Assembly: GCA_024734495.1 (NCBI GenBank)
Contig: JALMQS010000267.1
Coordinates: 682,001 to 746,000 of the forward strand
Source of the DNA: Forficula auricularia
Lineage: Eukaryota; Arthropoda; Insecta; Dermaptera; Forficulidae
Length of the DNA stretch: 64,000 nt
Reading direction: 5' to 3'
Shown here: one piece after another, positions 1-14,000 of the stretch
Numbering within the stretch: the stretch's first letter is position 1
Layout of the letters: every line of letters starts with the position of its first letter
The notes under the pieces: model-generated
The model's database searches: none
What the model was told of the DNA's origin: nothing
Seen by the model: the letters and a program-made list of their open reading frames with translations, nothing else
Program-made: the position numbers and the translations under genes

Positions 1-292
1 TATTGCTCAAGTATTAGATGATAATCGATGGCTATTTTTGATTTTAAGTCGATTTCTCCATGTCTTTAACAATGATTAATACCTTCTGTATTTCCTGAAG
101 ATGGGTCGATAGCCCGAAATATATATTGAAAAAGAAAAAAAAAATTTTATATCTTTTAATTTTAATGTGAAATAAGTGACTCAGTATCCCTAACTCATAG
201 TAAATCCATATTAAATAAAATATTTATTTACTCTTATCTTTATTACTAATGGTCAAAACGACAAAATGCATTGTGAATGGTTATTCCTCAAA
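1..292. repeat. Copies of the 119-bp foldback repeat, with hammerhead-like core
   Basis: The first 60 bases and 1006-1070 match the unit that is tandemly repeated at 14430-16070 (AGATGAGAATCAATCGCTAT type). A hammerhead-like core, CTGAAGA at 95-101 followed by a GGG/CCC hairpin and GAAA, lies in the same stretch. The mariner element at 295-1003 is inserted into this repeat. Confidence 0.6.
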
Positions 293-294
293 TA

Positions 295-1003
295 CAGGGT
301 GGGGCGTGGTCACTTCCTTATTTTAAAAAACCATAACACAAAAAGTATTGGAAGTATCGATTTAAATCTTTTTTCTGTATACAGGGGTATATTTAAGGTT
401 TTTTACATTAAGTTTCAAAAACGATATCTCGAAGGTGGCCACCGTCCTCGTCAATACACTGAAATATTAGCCGAATTTTGAAATTTCTGTTCACTTTTTC
501 GATTGAGGAGTTTTTCCTACCCAAACTCGAAGAAATGGATGTGGGGGATGTGTGGTTCCAACAGGATGGCGCCACGGATCATAACTTCTATGAACCTCTT
601 GCGGGAACACTTCCCCGAACGGTTCATCTCTCTTAGGGGCGATCTTCAGGGGTCAGCGCGGTCGCCAGATTTAGCCCCCTGTGACTGTTTCCTATGGGGC
701 TACCTTAAATCTTTGGTTTACACGAATTGTCCAAGGAGCCTTGGTCAGCTGAAAGACAATATTCGTGCTGCTATTGCCGACATAGGCACAGATATGCTGG
801 AGCAAGTGAACAGAAATTTCAAAATTCAGCTATCCCAGTGTATTGACGCGGACGGTGGCCACCTTCAAGATGTCTTTTTTAATTCCTAATGAAATAAAAC
901 TTTAAATGTACCCCTGTATACAGAAAAAAGAATTAAACCGATACTGCCAATACTTTTTGTGTTATGATATTTTAAAATAAGGAAGTGACCGCGCCCCACC
1001 CTG
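295..1003 (+). mobile_element. Internally deleted mariner-like element
   Basis: Perfect-looking terminal ends CAGGGTGGGGCG and the inverse CGCCCCACCCTG, extended inverted repeats of about 100 bp, and a TA on each side at a site that is uninterrupted in related repeats. Positions 503-889 encode the C-terminal part of a mariner transposase (LLREHFPERFISLRGD, RSPDLAPCDCFLWGYLKS, GGHLQDVFF). The N-terminal half is missing and the open frame is short, so it is dead. Confidence 0.82.
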
Positions 1004-1054
1004 TATTAGATGAGAATCGATGGCTATTTTTGATTTCAAGTCGATTTCTCCAGA

Positions 1055-1660
1055 TCTTCAACAAAGGTAACGGATGAGATAACAACGCAGTTGCTATGGT
1101 TCCTTATGAAATTTCCTCTCAAATTTAGACAGAGAGAAACCAATCCATTCTTAGTAAAGCAAGGTTGAATGAGCTATATTAAACCAAATAAATAAATAAA
1201 TTGAAAAAATACTTTAAAATCTAATTTTACTGAAAACTTTATATAATCGTTTTTTGAGTCCTTAAGGTTCCCAAATAGAATATTAAATTTGATCAAAGTT
1301 GGATAAGTCATTTTCAAGATGTTTAGAAAAAACTAGAAATGTACTAATGTTTGTGTACCAAAAACTAATCAGTAATTACTTCATTTTGTGTTAAAGTATT
1401 GGGGTGTTTTTAATTTAATTTAAATCGGTTGAACGGTATGAAAAAACCATAGACGAAAAAAAGAAATCCATACTACTATATATCCTCAATGACTAAACGA
1501 TAAAATCGCACTTTTTGGGTTCCTAAATTCGAACTAAATGAATACTACAATTTGTCACTTTGGTTAGAACCATTGGGTCCGTAGTCTTTAGCTTGACGCG
1601 AGACCGATTACACTACTTCACCCATGCCATGTATGTATAAAGTAAAAAAAAATGAAATAT
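1055..1660 (+). repeat. Dispersed repeat family B
   Basis: Shares long similarity with 16060-16800 and, inverted, 51335-51945: an AACAACGCAGTTGCTATGGT block, a TTTTCAAGATRTTTAGAAAAA block and an end near CATGC-GTATAAAGTAAAAA. No coding capacity. Probably a nonautonomous DNA element. Confidence 0.6.
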
Positions 1661-1832
1661 TATTGATTTAGGTATAAGTGAACAAATTAATGTATGAACG
1701 ATTAAAAAAAATAGATTTTGTTTTTACTTTTAATTTAAGTGGATTATAAAACTAATGTAAATAAAATGTACACATAACAGAATACTTTCATTTTGTAAGA
1801 TAATTATAAATATATTAGCAAATAATTAATAC

Positions 1833-2016
1833 CTGAAAAAGATGATTTCGGCATAAAGATTTTGCACCAAAAGCTAGACCATGGTTGAAACCTGATATTC
1901 GTTTTGCTGATCTGCCATTACTTCTGAGGCCGACATGTCTTCCATGTCTTTCATGAAAGCCATCGGATAATTCGAGGGTAGTTATATCTCCTCTTGGGAG
2001 TATCATCTGATCTAAT
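1833..2016 (-). CDS. NEURL4: NEURL4 exon 12 (start of NHR6), last exon in window
   Basis: Acceptor TTTTTACCAG; the first base completes a codon left by exon 11. It reads [19 protein letters not shown] and then [18 protein letters not shown] and [13 protein letters not shown], the opening strands of a sixth NHR domain. It ends CAG followed by GTATTA. Nothing to the left (1-1832) continues the domain, so the remaining exons lie outside the window. Confidence 0.82.
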
Positions 2017-5000
2017 CTGGTAAAAAGTAATGAAAAAGAAAATACATATTAATAAATTTTATAAAATTTTTTTTTAAACTTTACATCATTCGTATCCATA
2101 GTTAATTTATAACAGGAATAGTAGGGAATTGGACAAATCAAAAACTGGCAGCGCTGAATCCACCAAAATTTCGTGACACAACATTGTAAAAAATGCAAAA
2201 AAAGGTGAAAACTTTCATTTTTTGGCGGTTTTTCGCTTATAACTCGAAAACTATCAGCTTTTCGTAAATAACCTTCCTATTCAAAATGAAAGTTAATAAA
2301 ATTTCCTACAAATTTCATTATTTAGGTTTTTTCTCCGACCAACTTACAATATATCCAATGATATATTGCAATAAGAAATTGCAAGGAGAGGCAGATTAGG
2401 GAAAAGAAGGATAAAATAGTATTTGTTTAAATATAGTTAAATATAGATTTCATTAAAAATAGATTATAAAAGAGAAAGAAAAATAACTTAATGTAATTTT
2501 TTAATAGAATTGATGTTTGAATTCGAGCAGAGAGGGGAATGCAGTGCGGACGGGGGATGAACCTCTAGGAATTATTTATGTATTTTCCTTTTGAAATAAA
2601 AAAACAAATAGTGATATGAAGAGTTTGAAAACCGCCGCTTGAAGGAAAAAGGAGAAGTTAAGAGGAGAAATACTGACGGTGGGGGACAGCTCGGACAGTC
2701 GTTGAGGACATCTCACGAGGTACACATGTTACAACAACCAGGAGAGTCCTTGAACACACCTCTAGATACACACATAAAGAACCAAGACAGTCGTTGATGA
2801 TATCTCACGAAGCGCTCATAAAAGACAAACCAGAGGCGCTCTTTAAAGAAACAGGAGCCCTTGATCATACCTCGATATACATATGCATGGAGGACAACTG
2901 AGGCAGCAGTTGAAGATCACACATTTCTCAATTTTTTGAGTCCACAATACAACTTCTAGGCGGTGATCCAGGAGACCCCTCTCTAAATATACGTCTAGAA
3001 CAAATATCAATAGGACTGTCTTCGCTAACATATGTCGATACAGACATTTATCGAGGACGCCTATCTCATTCCTACCGCCGTCACCACCAAGATTGCTATC
3101 AAAGGGACAGGTCACCACGAGAGGAATTCTTGAAATCCAGCAAATCGCCAGTCAGAATCCTACAGCCTCACCACCAAGAGTATAATCACCATCTTGTATT
3201 TTCTCTTTAATAACTATCTATATCTGCTGATATCAAGCGGCGATTAAATAAATTCACATTATCAATAATAAATGATTTCAACATAATCTCTATTATTATT
3301 GAAAATTAATAACTCCTGCTTGCCAATCCAATGTCCCTTGTTCCTTTTTTATTATAACTTTTTAAATAAGCAATTTCAGTAATCCATTTTTTTTATATTT
3401 TTATTTCATAGTAGTCAATTAATAGTAAAGTCAGTAGATATAATTTCAGAAAATAAGCACCAAGAGAGTTAACCCTGAGTTTACACCCACCAAAAATCAA
3501 TAAATTACCCCTCCAACAATCAGATTTTCATAAAACCCACTGCAAACTGTTCGGGCTCAAGTGCAAAATCCAAGTTTCCTCGGAACTTCCCCCCCGGATC
3601 ACCCAACCCAAAAACTCCCACTTTTTTCGATATTTGCTCATTTTGACCACGAAGGAGCACGTTTTCGACAAAGATCAGTTTATATATTTTTAAACTAGAT
3701 TAGATTTGCTACAATTCAAACAAAGTTTTATCTTAATTGGATAATGGTAACCCGTGTCGCAATGATGTTAAAAAACTGTAATTTTTTGCAAAAAATAACA
3801 ATTTTTACTTCATAAAATGAAAACCACTCATCCCAAAAACTTGATTCCAATCTCATTCTCTAGGAAATTTTGTTGACCTGAATGTTTACTTGCACCACAT
3901 TTTTGTTAAAACTCTTAGATTTATAGATATCCAGCATTTTCTATGACAGGAAATGATCTATTTTTTTGCAAAAAATGGCAGTTTTTCCTTCATAAAATGA
4001 AAACCACTCCTCCTATTGATTCCTGTCTCATTCTCTAGGAAATTTTGTTAAATTGAATGTTTACTTGGACCACTTTTTTGATAAAACTCTTAGATTTATA
4101 GATATCCAGCATTTTCGATGACAGGATTTGATCCGAATCCTCAAAAGTGTTTTAATTTACTCTGAAAGAGAAAAATTACTGAGCCAGTTTGTAGCTAATC
4201 TTAATGAGTGGAAACCGAGCTCTTCAGCCATTTCTCTAAGCATTTCACAATATAAAATAGCCTAAATGTAAATATTAATATTATTAAATTAGATGTTAAA
4301 AAGCTTCATTAAATTGATTTTAATAAAAAAATGAATTAAAGATATAAAAATATACTTACGGAGATTTTTTCATTTCAATCATTGAATTTAATTGATCATT
4401 CGATTTAATTAAAGAAGATGCAGGAGAAGAATCCAGAGGTAGTGGAGGTGGCGATGGGCATTGTATTGTAGTAGTTGTAATTTGGTTTGTAGGAACACCT
4501 AATGAGATCGAATTTGGTATGACTGTTGTAGCAGGTGTTGCGCTGGCAACAGTAACTAGAGCTGCTGATGTAGTGGAAGTCCGAGATGAAGAAGTAACAC
4601 CCAGAGAGATTACTGATCCATATAGATCTACTACTGCTAATACTTGCTATAAAAAAAATATATATAACATTATATTAATTACTATTTTGCATAGAATATT
4701 TTAAAAATTATTTTATAATTTCCAAAATAAATGTTATATAATTATATGTATAGGTATAATATAAAAATAAAATAATGAAAAATAAATTAAAAAATTGTTA
4801 AAATTAATTGAAAGCGCTTTGATTCTGTTTGCGAGCACTCATTTTGTTTTTTAAAGAAAATAATATATTATTCAATTATGCAAGGAGCATTAGCGTAGTT
4901 AGGGATTTTTTCAGGGGGGGGGGAGCAGTCGTCAGCTGATTAGCCACCATAGGTTTCAATTTCGATAATCCGATTAGGGATCAACTTAACTTTTTAGTAG

Positions 5001-8000
5001 AAATGACAAATTTTGGAAGTAACGAAATAATTTAATAAGAAATACATAAGTGATGGCTAGTAATAATCTAATAATGGAGTTTCGATTTTTCTAGGTGAGG
5101 CAATGAGTTTTGTAGGGGGGCAGTGGCGGATCAATTCAAGTGGGGGCCCTAAGCGGTAAAATAACGGGGCCCTCAAAATCAATTAAACAAAAAATAAAAA
5201 AAATTCTGAACCATGAACGATTATATCCAAATTTTGGTACTTATTAACAAAACATTTATTTTTTTCTCAAATAATTTTTCATAAAATATATTATAAATTA
5301 GTTCAGTTGGATTGTTGAAACAAACAATCCTTATTTAGAAGTGATTGATAACAATGATTGATCTGCTGATCAAGTGCACGATAAGGAATATCGGTATTTG
5401 ATTAGTTTTGTTCATTGATAAGGAAACTATAAATAAGGACAAGTTTTAAATAAAGTACTAGGCTTTGATGGCCCACCAGAATGCGTATTTTAGTTATACT
5501 ATGTTTACTATACAAGTATTTAAATAGGCCTCGATTTCACTTATTTATTATTTTTTAGCGTTAAAATTTTATTTAAATCACACATATTTAATTATAATTA
5601 TTTATTGAACACGAACAAATAATACAATATAGATTTTAGGTTAACTGAATTTGAATCGAACTGGGTGTTCATACTTGAAAACGATCGCAGAATTGGTGAA
5701 TAAGTCGATCGAAACGTCGTAGTTATATTGTATTATTTGTTCGTGTTCAATAAATAATTATAATTAATTTTGTGTGATTTAAATAAAATTTCAACCCTTA
5801 GAAAATAATAATTAAAAAAATCGAGGTGCTGTTACGTTTCTAAAATTGAATACAAGTGTTATAAAACAATGTTTAAGAAAACACTTTAACACAATCGGCC
5901 TTTTTTGGGGAACCTTAAAAGCACGTGACCGCTCATTCCGCTTACCGTATAATTCGCCATTCTAGGGCCCCGCCTTGACCCCCCCCTAACTACGGCCACG
6001 GCAAGGAGAGTGTCCCATTTTTACCTCTCCCAATTAATTTGTTCTGAGATTTAAAAAAAATAAGCTGACGTGTTCTGATGTGGCCATCCACTTGACTTTA
6101 CCATACAACCTGGCCCCTCACTTATATTTACATATTTAATAAAATTATTTATATTCATGTAGGGGAGGGGGTTAGTTTTTTGCTTTTTAGATTTCTGGGA
6201 TCCCACTGATTATGTATACAAAATTTGGTTGAGTTTGGTCAAATGGGCAAGATTTTAATTTTTTGACCATGCACCCCCCCCCCCCCCCATTTTGGGCGGT
6301 TAGTATTTGCATTTTTATACTTCTGGGGGTCCACTGATTATGTATACAAAATTTGGTTGAGTTTGCTCAAACGGCCTAGATTTTTAATTTTTACCCCCCC
6401 CCCGCTCATTTTGGGCGGTTAGTTTTTCCATTTTTAGTCTTCTGGGGTCCCACTGATTATGTATACAAAATTTGGTTGAGTTTGGTCAAATGGCCTAGAT
6501 TTTTAATTTTTAACCCCCCTCCACTCCCCTTAATTTTGGGTCGATATGCACCAAAATCTAATCAGCTCTTAATCTCAATGGACCAAAACTACATGTGAAA
6601 TTTGGTTTCGATATTCACACTAGTTTTTGAGCTAGCTCGTCCACAAAATTTGGTAACGCACAGACTAACTAACAAGACTAACAGACATTTTGACAAAAAA
6701 TTATTATCTCGAAAAATATAATTTTTTCGATGTTCACTTATTAGGGCTTTTTTGTAGAGCGAAATGCCATGGTTTCGCTCAATTTTTTTAATCGAAATAG
6801 TTTCAGCCGTTTTTGAGATATTTCGGAAAAAAAAACACTTTTTTCATGCACGATTACAATACTTGACCATATCCTGTATGGTAAAGTAAAAAATCTATAG
6901 CGTTGGATGGTCAAGAGATTCTAGTTTGAAATTACAACTATTCAAACATTGAGAGAGAGAGAGACCTTTATCCACATTCACGAGTTGTCAATAACAATAA
7001 TGCGGTTGGTTTAAGAATTGGGAAGTTAATGGTTTTTTCATTTATTAAGTCTTAAATTGTGTCTTATTTCTAGAGGTGGGTGCGGTAAGAGGTTTTCTTA
7101 TTTCATATTTTTATTTATATTTTTATTTTTTTTTGTTCGTTTCCAGATAATCAAAAGAAAGGCAAATTATATATTATTTTTCTCAATTAATTAATAATTA
7201 GTATTTGTCATTTTTAGATAATTTTTATTTGGATAAACTTATTTATTATTAGGGTTCCATTTAAAAAATGAAATGGGACCCTATAGTCTCCCTGCAATGT
7301 GTGTGTATGTTTCAGAGTATTGTAGCTCGTAAACTAAATTAAATACAAACTTGAAATTTAGAATTTAAATGGATTCATTTTAAAAATCGAAATTAAAATT
7401 TTGATAGAATGATTATTCTGGAGAGAGGAGAATTTTATGTAGGGTCAAAAATAAAAATTTTATCATGGGGTGTGAGGTATTCCTGAAAAGATCTAAAGAG
7501 AGAAAAGAAAGAATCTAAAGAAATAAAAGTCGGTTTAATTTTTTAAGTGTTTTTTAAGTGTTAAATAACTGTAAGAAATAACTGTGTAAGAGAGACCCAA
7601 ATTGGTTATTTTAGGTGATTTTTGTGCCTGTCGGCTTTTAGAAAAAGTAAAAAATTCCACGATTCCCTCATTTTCTCCTTATCAACGACAAATATAAACA
7701 AATTTAAATTCTCAAGTATTTTTGAACTTTTAAAATACAGAACCTTCGTTAGGAGGGAGATCCAACTCTCACTTGGTAGACTTATATTTTTTTAATAAAT
7801 CAAAAAAATAGCAAGTGAAATTAGGAAAAAAAATTATTACAGTTAGAAGCAAGCATCAACTTGCAGATTTTGATTAGCTATTAGCATTTATTAATAAATT
7901 AAAGGAGACAATAAAAGAGTGTGTCTTCTGCTAGAAAAATAATTTTTTTAATTTATTAATAACGAGACTATAGTTTCCGAGAGCTTTGCCTCTTCATCAA

Positions 8001-11000
8001 TCTATTACAATCAATTCCTGTGAATCAATTGTAATAGACTGATGAAGAGGGCAAAGGTCTCGAAACTATAAATTAAAAAAAATATTTTTCTATCAGAAGA
8101 CACACTCTTTTATTGTCTCCTTTAATTTATAAAAATTCTGCTACTCTCAGCAAAAAGAAATTTCCATTTATTAATATTTTAAATTAAAAAAGACATTGAC
8201 TTTGTTTAATATATAATACATTTTATTTATAATTTAATTTTTAATTATTATATTTGAATAAAAAAAATATATATTTACCTGAGTTATATTAAGTACTGCA
8301 GGACCCATATCCTCACCATTTATAAGAAAACTCAATGATCTATCAATTCCAAGACGAACTCCAACTCTACACCCACTAACCAACCAGTCAAGGCTCGGAC
8401 AATAATGGGATTGAAGAATTTTATCATTAAAACGTATTTCATGGCCTATAAAATTATAAAATTTTAAGAGAAAGTATTATATAACAAGAGCTCACTGACA
8501 AATAGTTACCGATAAGGAACCAAGTATCTTGAGGAATTTCAGTTATTGTAGATGGTAAAGTTCCATTTCCAATGGTGTCAACTAAAGATGCTAAAGTCAC
8601 GCCGATTCTTAATGTTCCTCCCCATTGCTCTACCATTTCATGAATACAAATTTCAAAAATGTCACCCGGTTCCAGTTCATGATGACTTAAAACAATTCCA
8701 TTATCAAAACCACGAATTCGCATTGCAACCGTTCCAGATGCATGCAATGAGATATTTTTCCCATGACATGCACTCAAACGATGAATATTTTCCGTAGCAC
8801 TAGGAGTTTCGGCATCGGCAACGGCAATTGCTGTTTGCATACTTGAGGCAGCCGTATTAATTGAAAGTGATATCAAATTAGGAGTAGTTGTATTTGTAGT
8901 TGGTGGAATAATTGAGACTTGAGCACATTGTCCATACAGATCAATAACAGCATAAACGTTAGGTGGAACATCATGAAAGGCTGCCCCGTAATCAACACCA
9001 TCCAAGAAAAAATGAAGACTTGAGTCTGCTTGACGCATAAGACCGATACGTTGCCCTGATTGAACATAATCTAAATCCAACGGGTATCCATTGCGTATTG
9101 TGATTCCATCTTTCATTATAGTAGATCCACTAAGCATATATGTCCCCACAGTTAAATCGGTCATAGTACTTGGTAATTCTAAATCTTCTGGTCTTACTGT
9201 AGTTACTCCAGCTTCTATAGATCCAGACCAACGATCAACAACTTTTTCGACCAAAACATGAAATAATTCACCATCGCGAAGAGCTCTGGCAGATAATACT
9301 ATAGCGTTATTAAATTCTCCGTGTGCTCTTGGCCGAGAAGCAGTGAGTCCACCATTGTAAACTCGAGCATTCCGGCCATGAATATGATGAAAACGTAAGT
9401 CACTATATAATGTTATATTAGACAAAGTTGAATTCCCTGTATCAGGACTTAGACAATCGAAAGGATCTACAATAGTAACTTGAGCTGCTTGACCATATAA
9501 ATCCACAACGCCGTACACATTTTCAGGAATATCATTTGCTGCTACTCCTTGATCAAGTCCATTTACTAGAAAATGTAAAGTACTATCTTCTTTTCTCACT
9601 ACCCCTACGCGATCTCTAACTTGAAGACGATCAAGATTTGTTCCATACTCATCTATAATAGTTGTTCCATTACGCATGACCCCATTACCAGTCATCATCC
9701 ATGTACCGGATCGCACATTTGTCATTGTACTTGGATATTCCAACTCAGTTGGTCGATATGTAGTTACTCCAATTTCAATACTTCCAGCCCATTTAGAAAC
9801 AGTCCTATCTAATTGAACTTCAAAGACTTCACCCGTTTTCAAAGGACGATTTGTTAAAACCACCCCATTGTTAAAATCATCTAAAGCATTAGGTCGATGA
9901 GCAGTACGGTTATTATTAATCACTGCAGCATGAGTTCCACATTTTGCATGAAACCTTAACCGATCTGTCGATTCATCTTCAGGTAAAATTTCCAAATTTT
10001 CACTTTCTGATACATGTCGTCGACGAGCATTCAAGTTTCGTTCTTCATGTTTGTCTCGATCTACGATTGTAACCTGTTAAAAAAAATACATTAATTTGAC
10101 ACAAAATGTTTAAATGAAATGTAATTTTTTTATTTTTAATTAAAGGAATCGTAGGGAGTTGGACATGACTTTAAATTAAATACAAGTTTTTATATAAATA
10201 CGCCAAACGTTTCGTTGCTGGTTTGCAACTTCTTCAGTGGCTCATTTATTAAACTTATTTGTCTGGAGTTTTAACTAAGAGAAAAACCATTTTCAAACAG
10301 AATCCTTACAATTCACTCAATTTTATCAAATAATAAAAAACATAAACTTTTTAAAACAATGTAATTGTTTCCTTTATCTTATAAGATATCTGATAGTACA
10401 TGATAAATAAAAATGTCTTTGTTCAATTTGATTCTTTTAATTATTTTGACAGGAAACAATTACATTGTTTTAAAAAGTTTATGTTTTATATTATTTGATA
10501 AAATTGAGTGAATTGTAAGGATACTGTTTGAAAATGGTTTTTCTCTTAGTTAAAACTCCAGACAAATAAGTTTAATAAATGAGCCACTGAAGAAGTTGCA
10601 AACCAGCAACGAAACGTTTGGCGTATTTAAATAAAAACTTGTATTTAATTTAAAGTCATGTCCAACTCCCTACGATTCCTTTAATTATTAATCATGGACA
10701 CGAATAATGAAATAGTAATTTTTTATGTTTAAATTTCAAAGGAATATAGCGGATAAATAAATCGAGTCACCTACTCTCTTTTTCTAAAACTTGACTTATT
10801 TCAGGTTCTAGGCATCGGATTGGAATAAAAATGGTGTCATAAGTTAGGTAATTTATTACAGTTTAATAAGAAATAAATTGTTACATTTTGTACACACATT
10901 TTTTGATATATGGAAAAAAAATAAGAACATAAGCAAACTTTGTAATTTTAAGATATTGGAAATAAAGTGTACCTAATGTTTAATTCTAAATTTCTGTATT

Positions 11001-14000
11001 AAATTAAATTAAATTTATTGAGAAAAATAAAATGTAAGATAAATTTGAAAAATAATGAAATTATTTTAGACAAATTAACTTTTAAACGTTATTTTTTAAT
11101 TTTTTCTTAAACCAATTTGAGCTGCCAAAGTTAAATAATGTAATCAATAATTTCTTATGTTAATTCTACATAAATTATTTTATTATTTTTTGAAAAGGAA
11201 AAATGAATTGAGGACCCGACGGGATTCGAACCCATGTCTCTCTCCTTTAGCCGAAGAGCGCCTATACCAACTAGACCACGGATGATCCCACCAGAGAGAG
11301 AGACATGGGTTCGAATCCCATCGGTGCTCAATTCATTTTCCTTTCAAAAAATAATAAAATAATTTTTTAAATATGTTAATAAATAATATAATAATAATAA
11401 ATAAATTTTTTTATTCAAATACCGAACGTTTCGGAAACCTTTTCTCTCCTTCTTCAGGGTAATGAATAGTTACTCACTCAACAATAACAACAATTTATTT
11501 TTATTTTATTAATGTTATCCTTCTTCAGAGTAATGAATAGTTACTCACCCAACAATAACTATTCATTACCCTGAAGAAGGAGAGAAAAGATCTCCGAAAC
11601 GTTGGTATTTGAACTAAAAAAATTTAAATAATTTGGACTGCCTTTCATTACAACCTACTTATTTCGCTTACCAGTCCGTCTTTCTAAGAAATAAATAATA
11701 AAATTAATTGCTAATTTTATTAATATTTTTATTTTATTTTGTTTTTCCAATTTACCTTAACAGTCATTCCATAGAGATCAATAACACCCCATACAACTCC
11801 CAATACATCGGTAGCCGCAATACCTTGATCTAATCCGTTGATATAATAATGCAAATTGCCATTGGAACGTCTTATCATACCTATTCTATCACCTTCCTAC
11901 AAAATAAATACATTTGATTAAATAACATGAAAAATTAAAGAAAATTAATATTTTTTAAAAAGAATTAAAAATAAAAATTATATTATAGATTGAAAAAAGA
12001 AGCTGCCTATTCGCGATTAATTGAAAAATTGAAAGCAATTGTGGCTAGTAATGCATCCAGAGCTGGGCACAGTTAATTCGAAGGTTAACTTTGTTAATCC
12101 GCTAGTAAAAAAGTTAACTTCGATAATCGTTAAAGCGTTGACTTTTGACAAATTTAGCGCAAGTTAAAGTTATCTAAATAAATTTTTTATAATTTTTCTA
12201 ACTGATATGACAAAGAATAATTGACCTATCAATGAGAAGTGTTTTAGCCGCGTTTATTTGAAAAAGATATTTTATCACAAGACTATTGCGGATTATTAAA
12301 GTTTAATAGCATAATCCGCAATAGTCTTGTGATAAAATATCTTTTTCAAATAAAGCGCAGCTAAACACTTTCTCATTGATAGTCGTCAATTATTCTTTGT
12401 CATATCAGTTAGAAAAATTATAAAAAATTTATTTAAGATCATTATTTCAAGTTAGAAATATATAAGTTCAAATATTGTTTTCACTCAATATTTGACAAAA
12501 ATTCCCTACAGTTGATTAGTGATTGAATCAAATGTAGAAAACATTCGGTTAAAGTTATCCGTTAAAAAGTTAACCACCTAATAGTTATACTGATGTTTAA
12601 GCATTACCTATATGTATATTAAAGATAATAGATGAGGCTTGGCTTTGGTACAGTGGTAAATAAAACAAATAATTTAGTTAAATTAAGTATTTAATGGGTT
12701 TAGGAAGAAAACACAGAAACATATGCACCTTATTGCAAAAAAACAGCAATCAGTTATTGATCATCATTTTGCATTAGGTGCATGTTTCCCTTATTCATAA
12801 ATATTTTTTATTTATTTATTTATTGTCACCGGGAACAAAGCCCATTTAGACAGCACATCAGTAAAGTGTTAGTAGTGTTAGGGAGGGAGCCAGTATTTAG
12901 CCGGTAGAAATTTTATATGCCAGCCAGGATCGAACCCGGGCCTTCCGCTCCAACATCGTCATCATCGATGCCGAAGCGGGGCTAGCGAGTTAGCCAGCTC
13001 GGCTAGCCCAACTCCCCATTCATAAATATTAGCATATTAAAATTGTCATCCGACAGAGATGATCGTTTCACCCGTGAAAAACATCTTTTCCTGTAAAAAA
13101 AGTCGTTCAACTGCAGCGCTAGACGGAATGGCAGGGTTATATTTAATAAACAATTCTATTAAAACCTGTTCTCCTAGAAATGCAGCATCTGTAAAAAGAG
13201 TCTTTTGATTTTTTTTTTTTTTTTACATTCCTAATCTCCCAAGAGAGGAAACATGAAGAAAAGACATTATATATTTTTCAAAATTTTCAATGTATAAATC
13301 TTAATTTGTAACTAATTTGTAACTAAACTGAAATATTTGTGATAGACTGATGATGAAGGCAATGCCTTCGAAACTATAGTCTCTAGAAATAATTAAAAAT
13401 TATTTCATTTAAAAAACAGAAGACTCTCACATATTATTTTTAACCTAAAATAAAAACAATTCTGTTACCATCGACAGTGAAATCTTTTATTCAACTAATA
13501 GAGTCTTTTGACTTAGAGTCCAGCCAAATTCTGAGCTTTGTTTTCCAGAGATTTGTGGCCTTTGGCCCTTTCTTCAATATGGGGAAATATGTTAGTTTCT
13601 TTGATGGGAATCCCGTCTCAAAGAGGGAAGTTTGAGTCTGAACCTGGCTTCACAGCTAACTTCACACATGGATACTCTTGTGAAAATCAACCCTGGATGC
13701 CGGAATCACTCGGACGAAAAATGAACTAAACTGATTACAAAAAATCACGGCAACAACCAATGTAAAGGACTAAAATTAAAGGAAGTTAAGAAAACCATTA
13801 ACATTTTTTTAGTTTAACTTAAAAGTTAAATCGTTAAGCAATTTGTTAAATTCGTTAATTAACAATTAACTATAAAAAACAGAAGACTCTCACATTTTAT
13901 TTTTAATCTAAAATAAAAACAATTCTGTTACCATCGACAGTGAAATCTTTTATTCAACTAATAGAGTCTTTTGACTTAGGCCCGGTTGTATGTCGCAAAG

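Noticed and set aside
11225..11290. Possible tRNA gene on minus with A and B boxes
   Set aside because: Acceptor ends do not pair and the anticodon loop lacks the expected T; it is mirrored nearby, so it is a tRNA-derived repeat.
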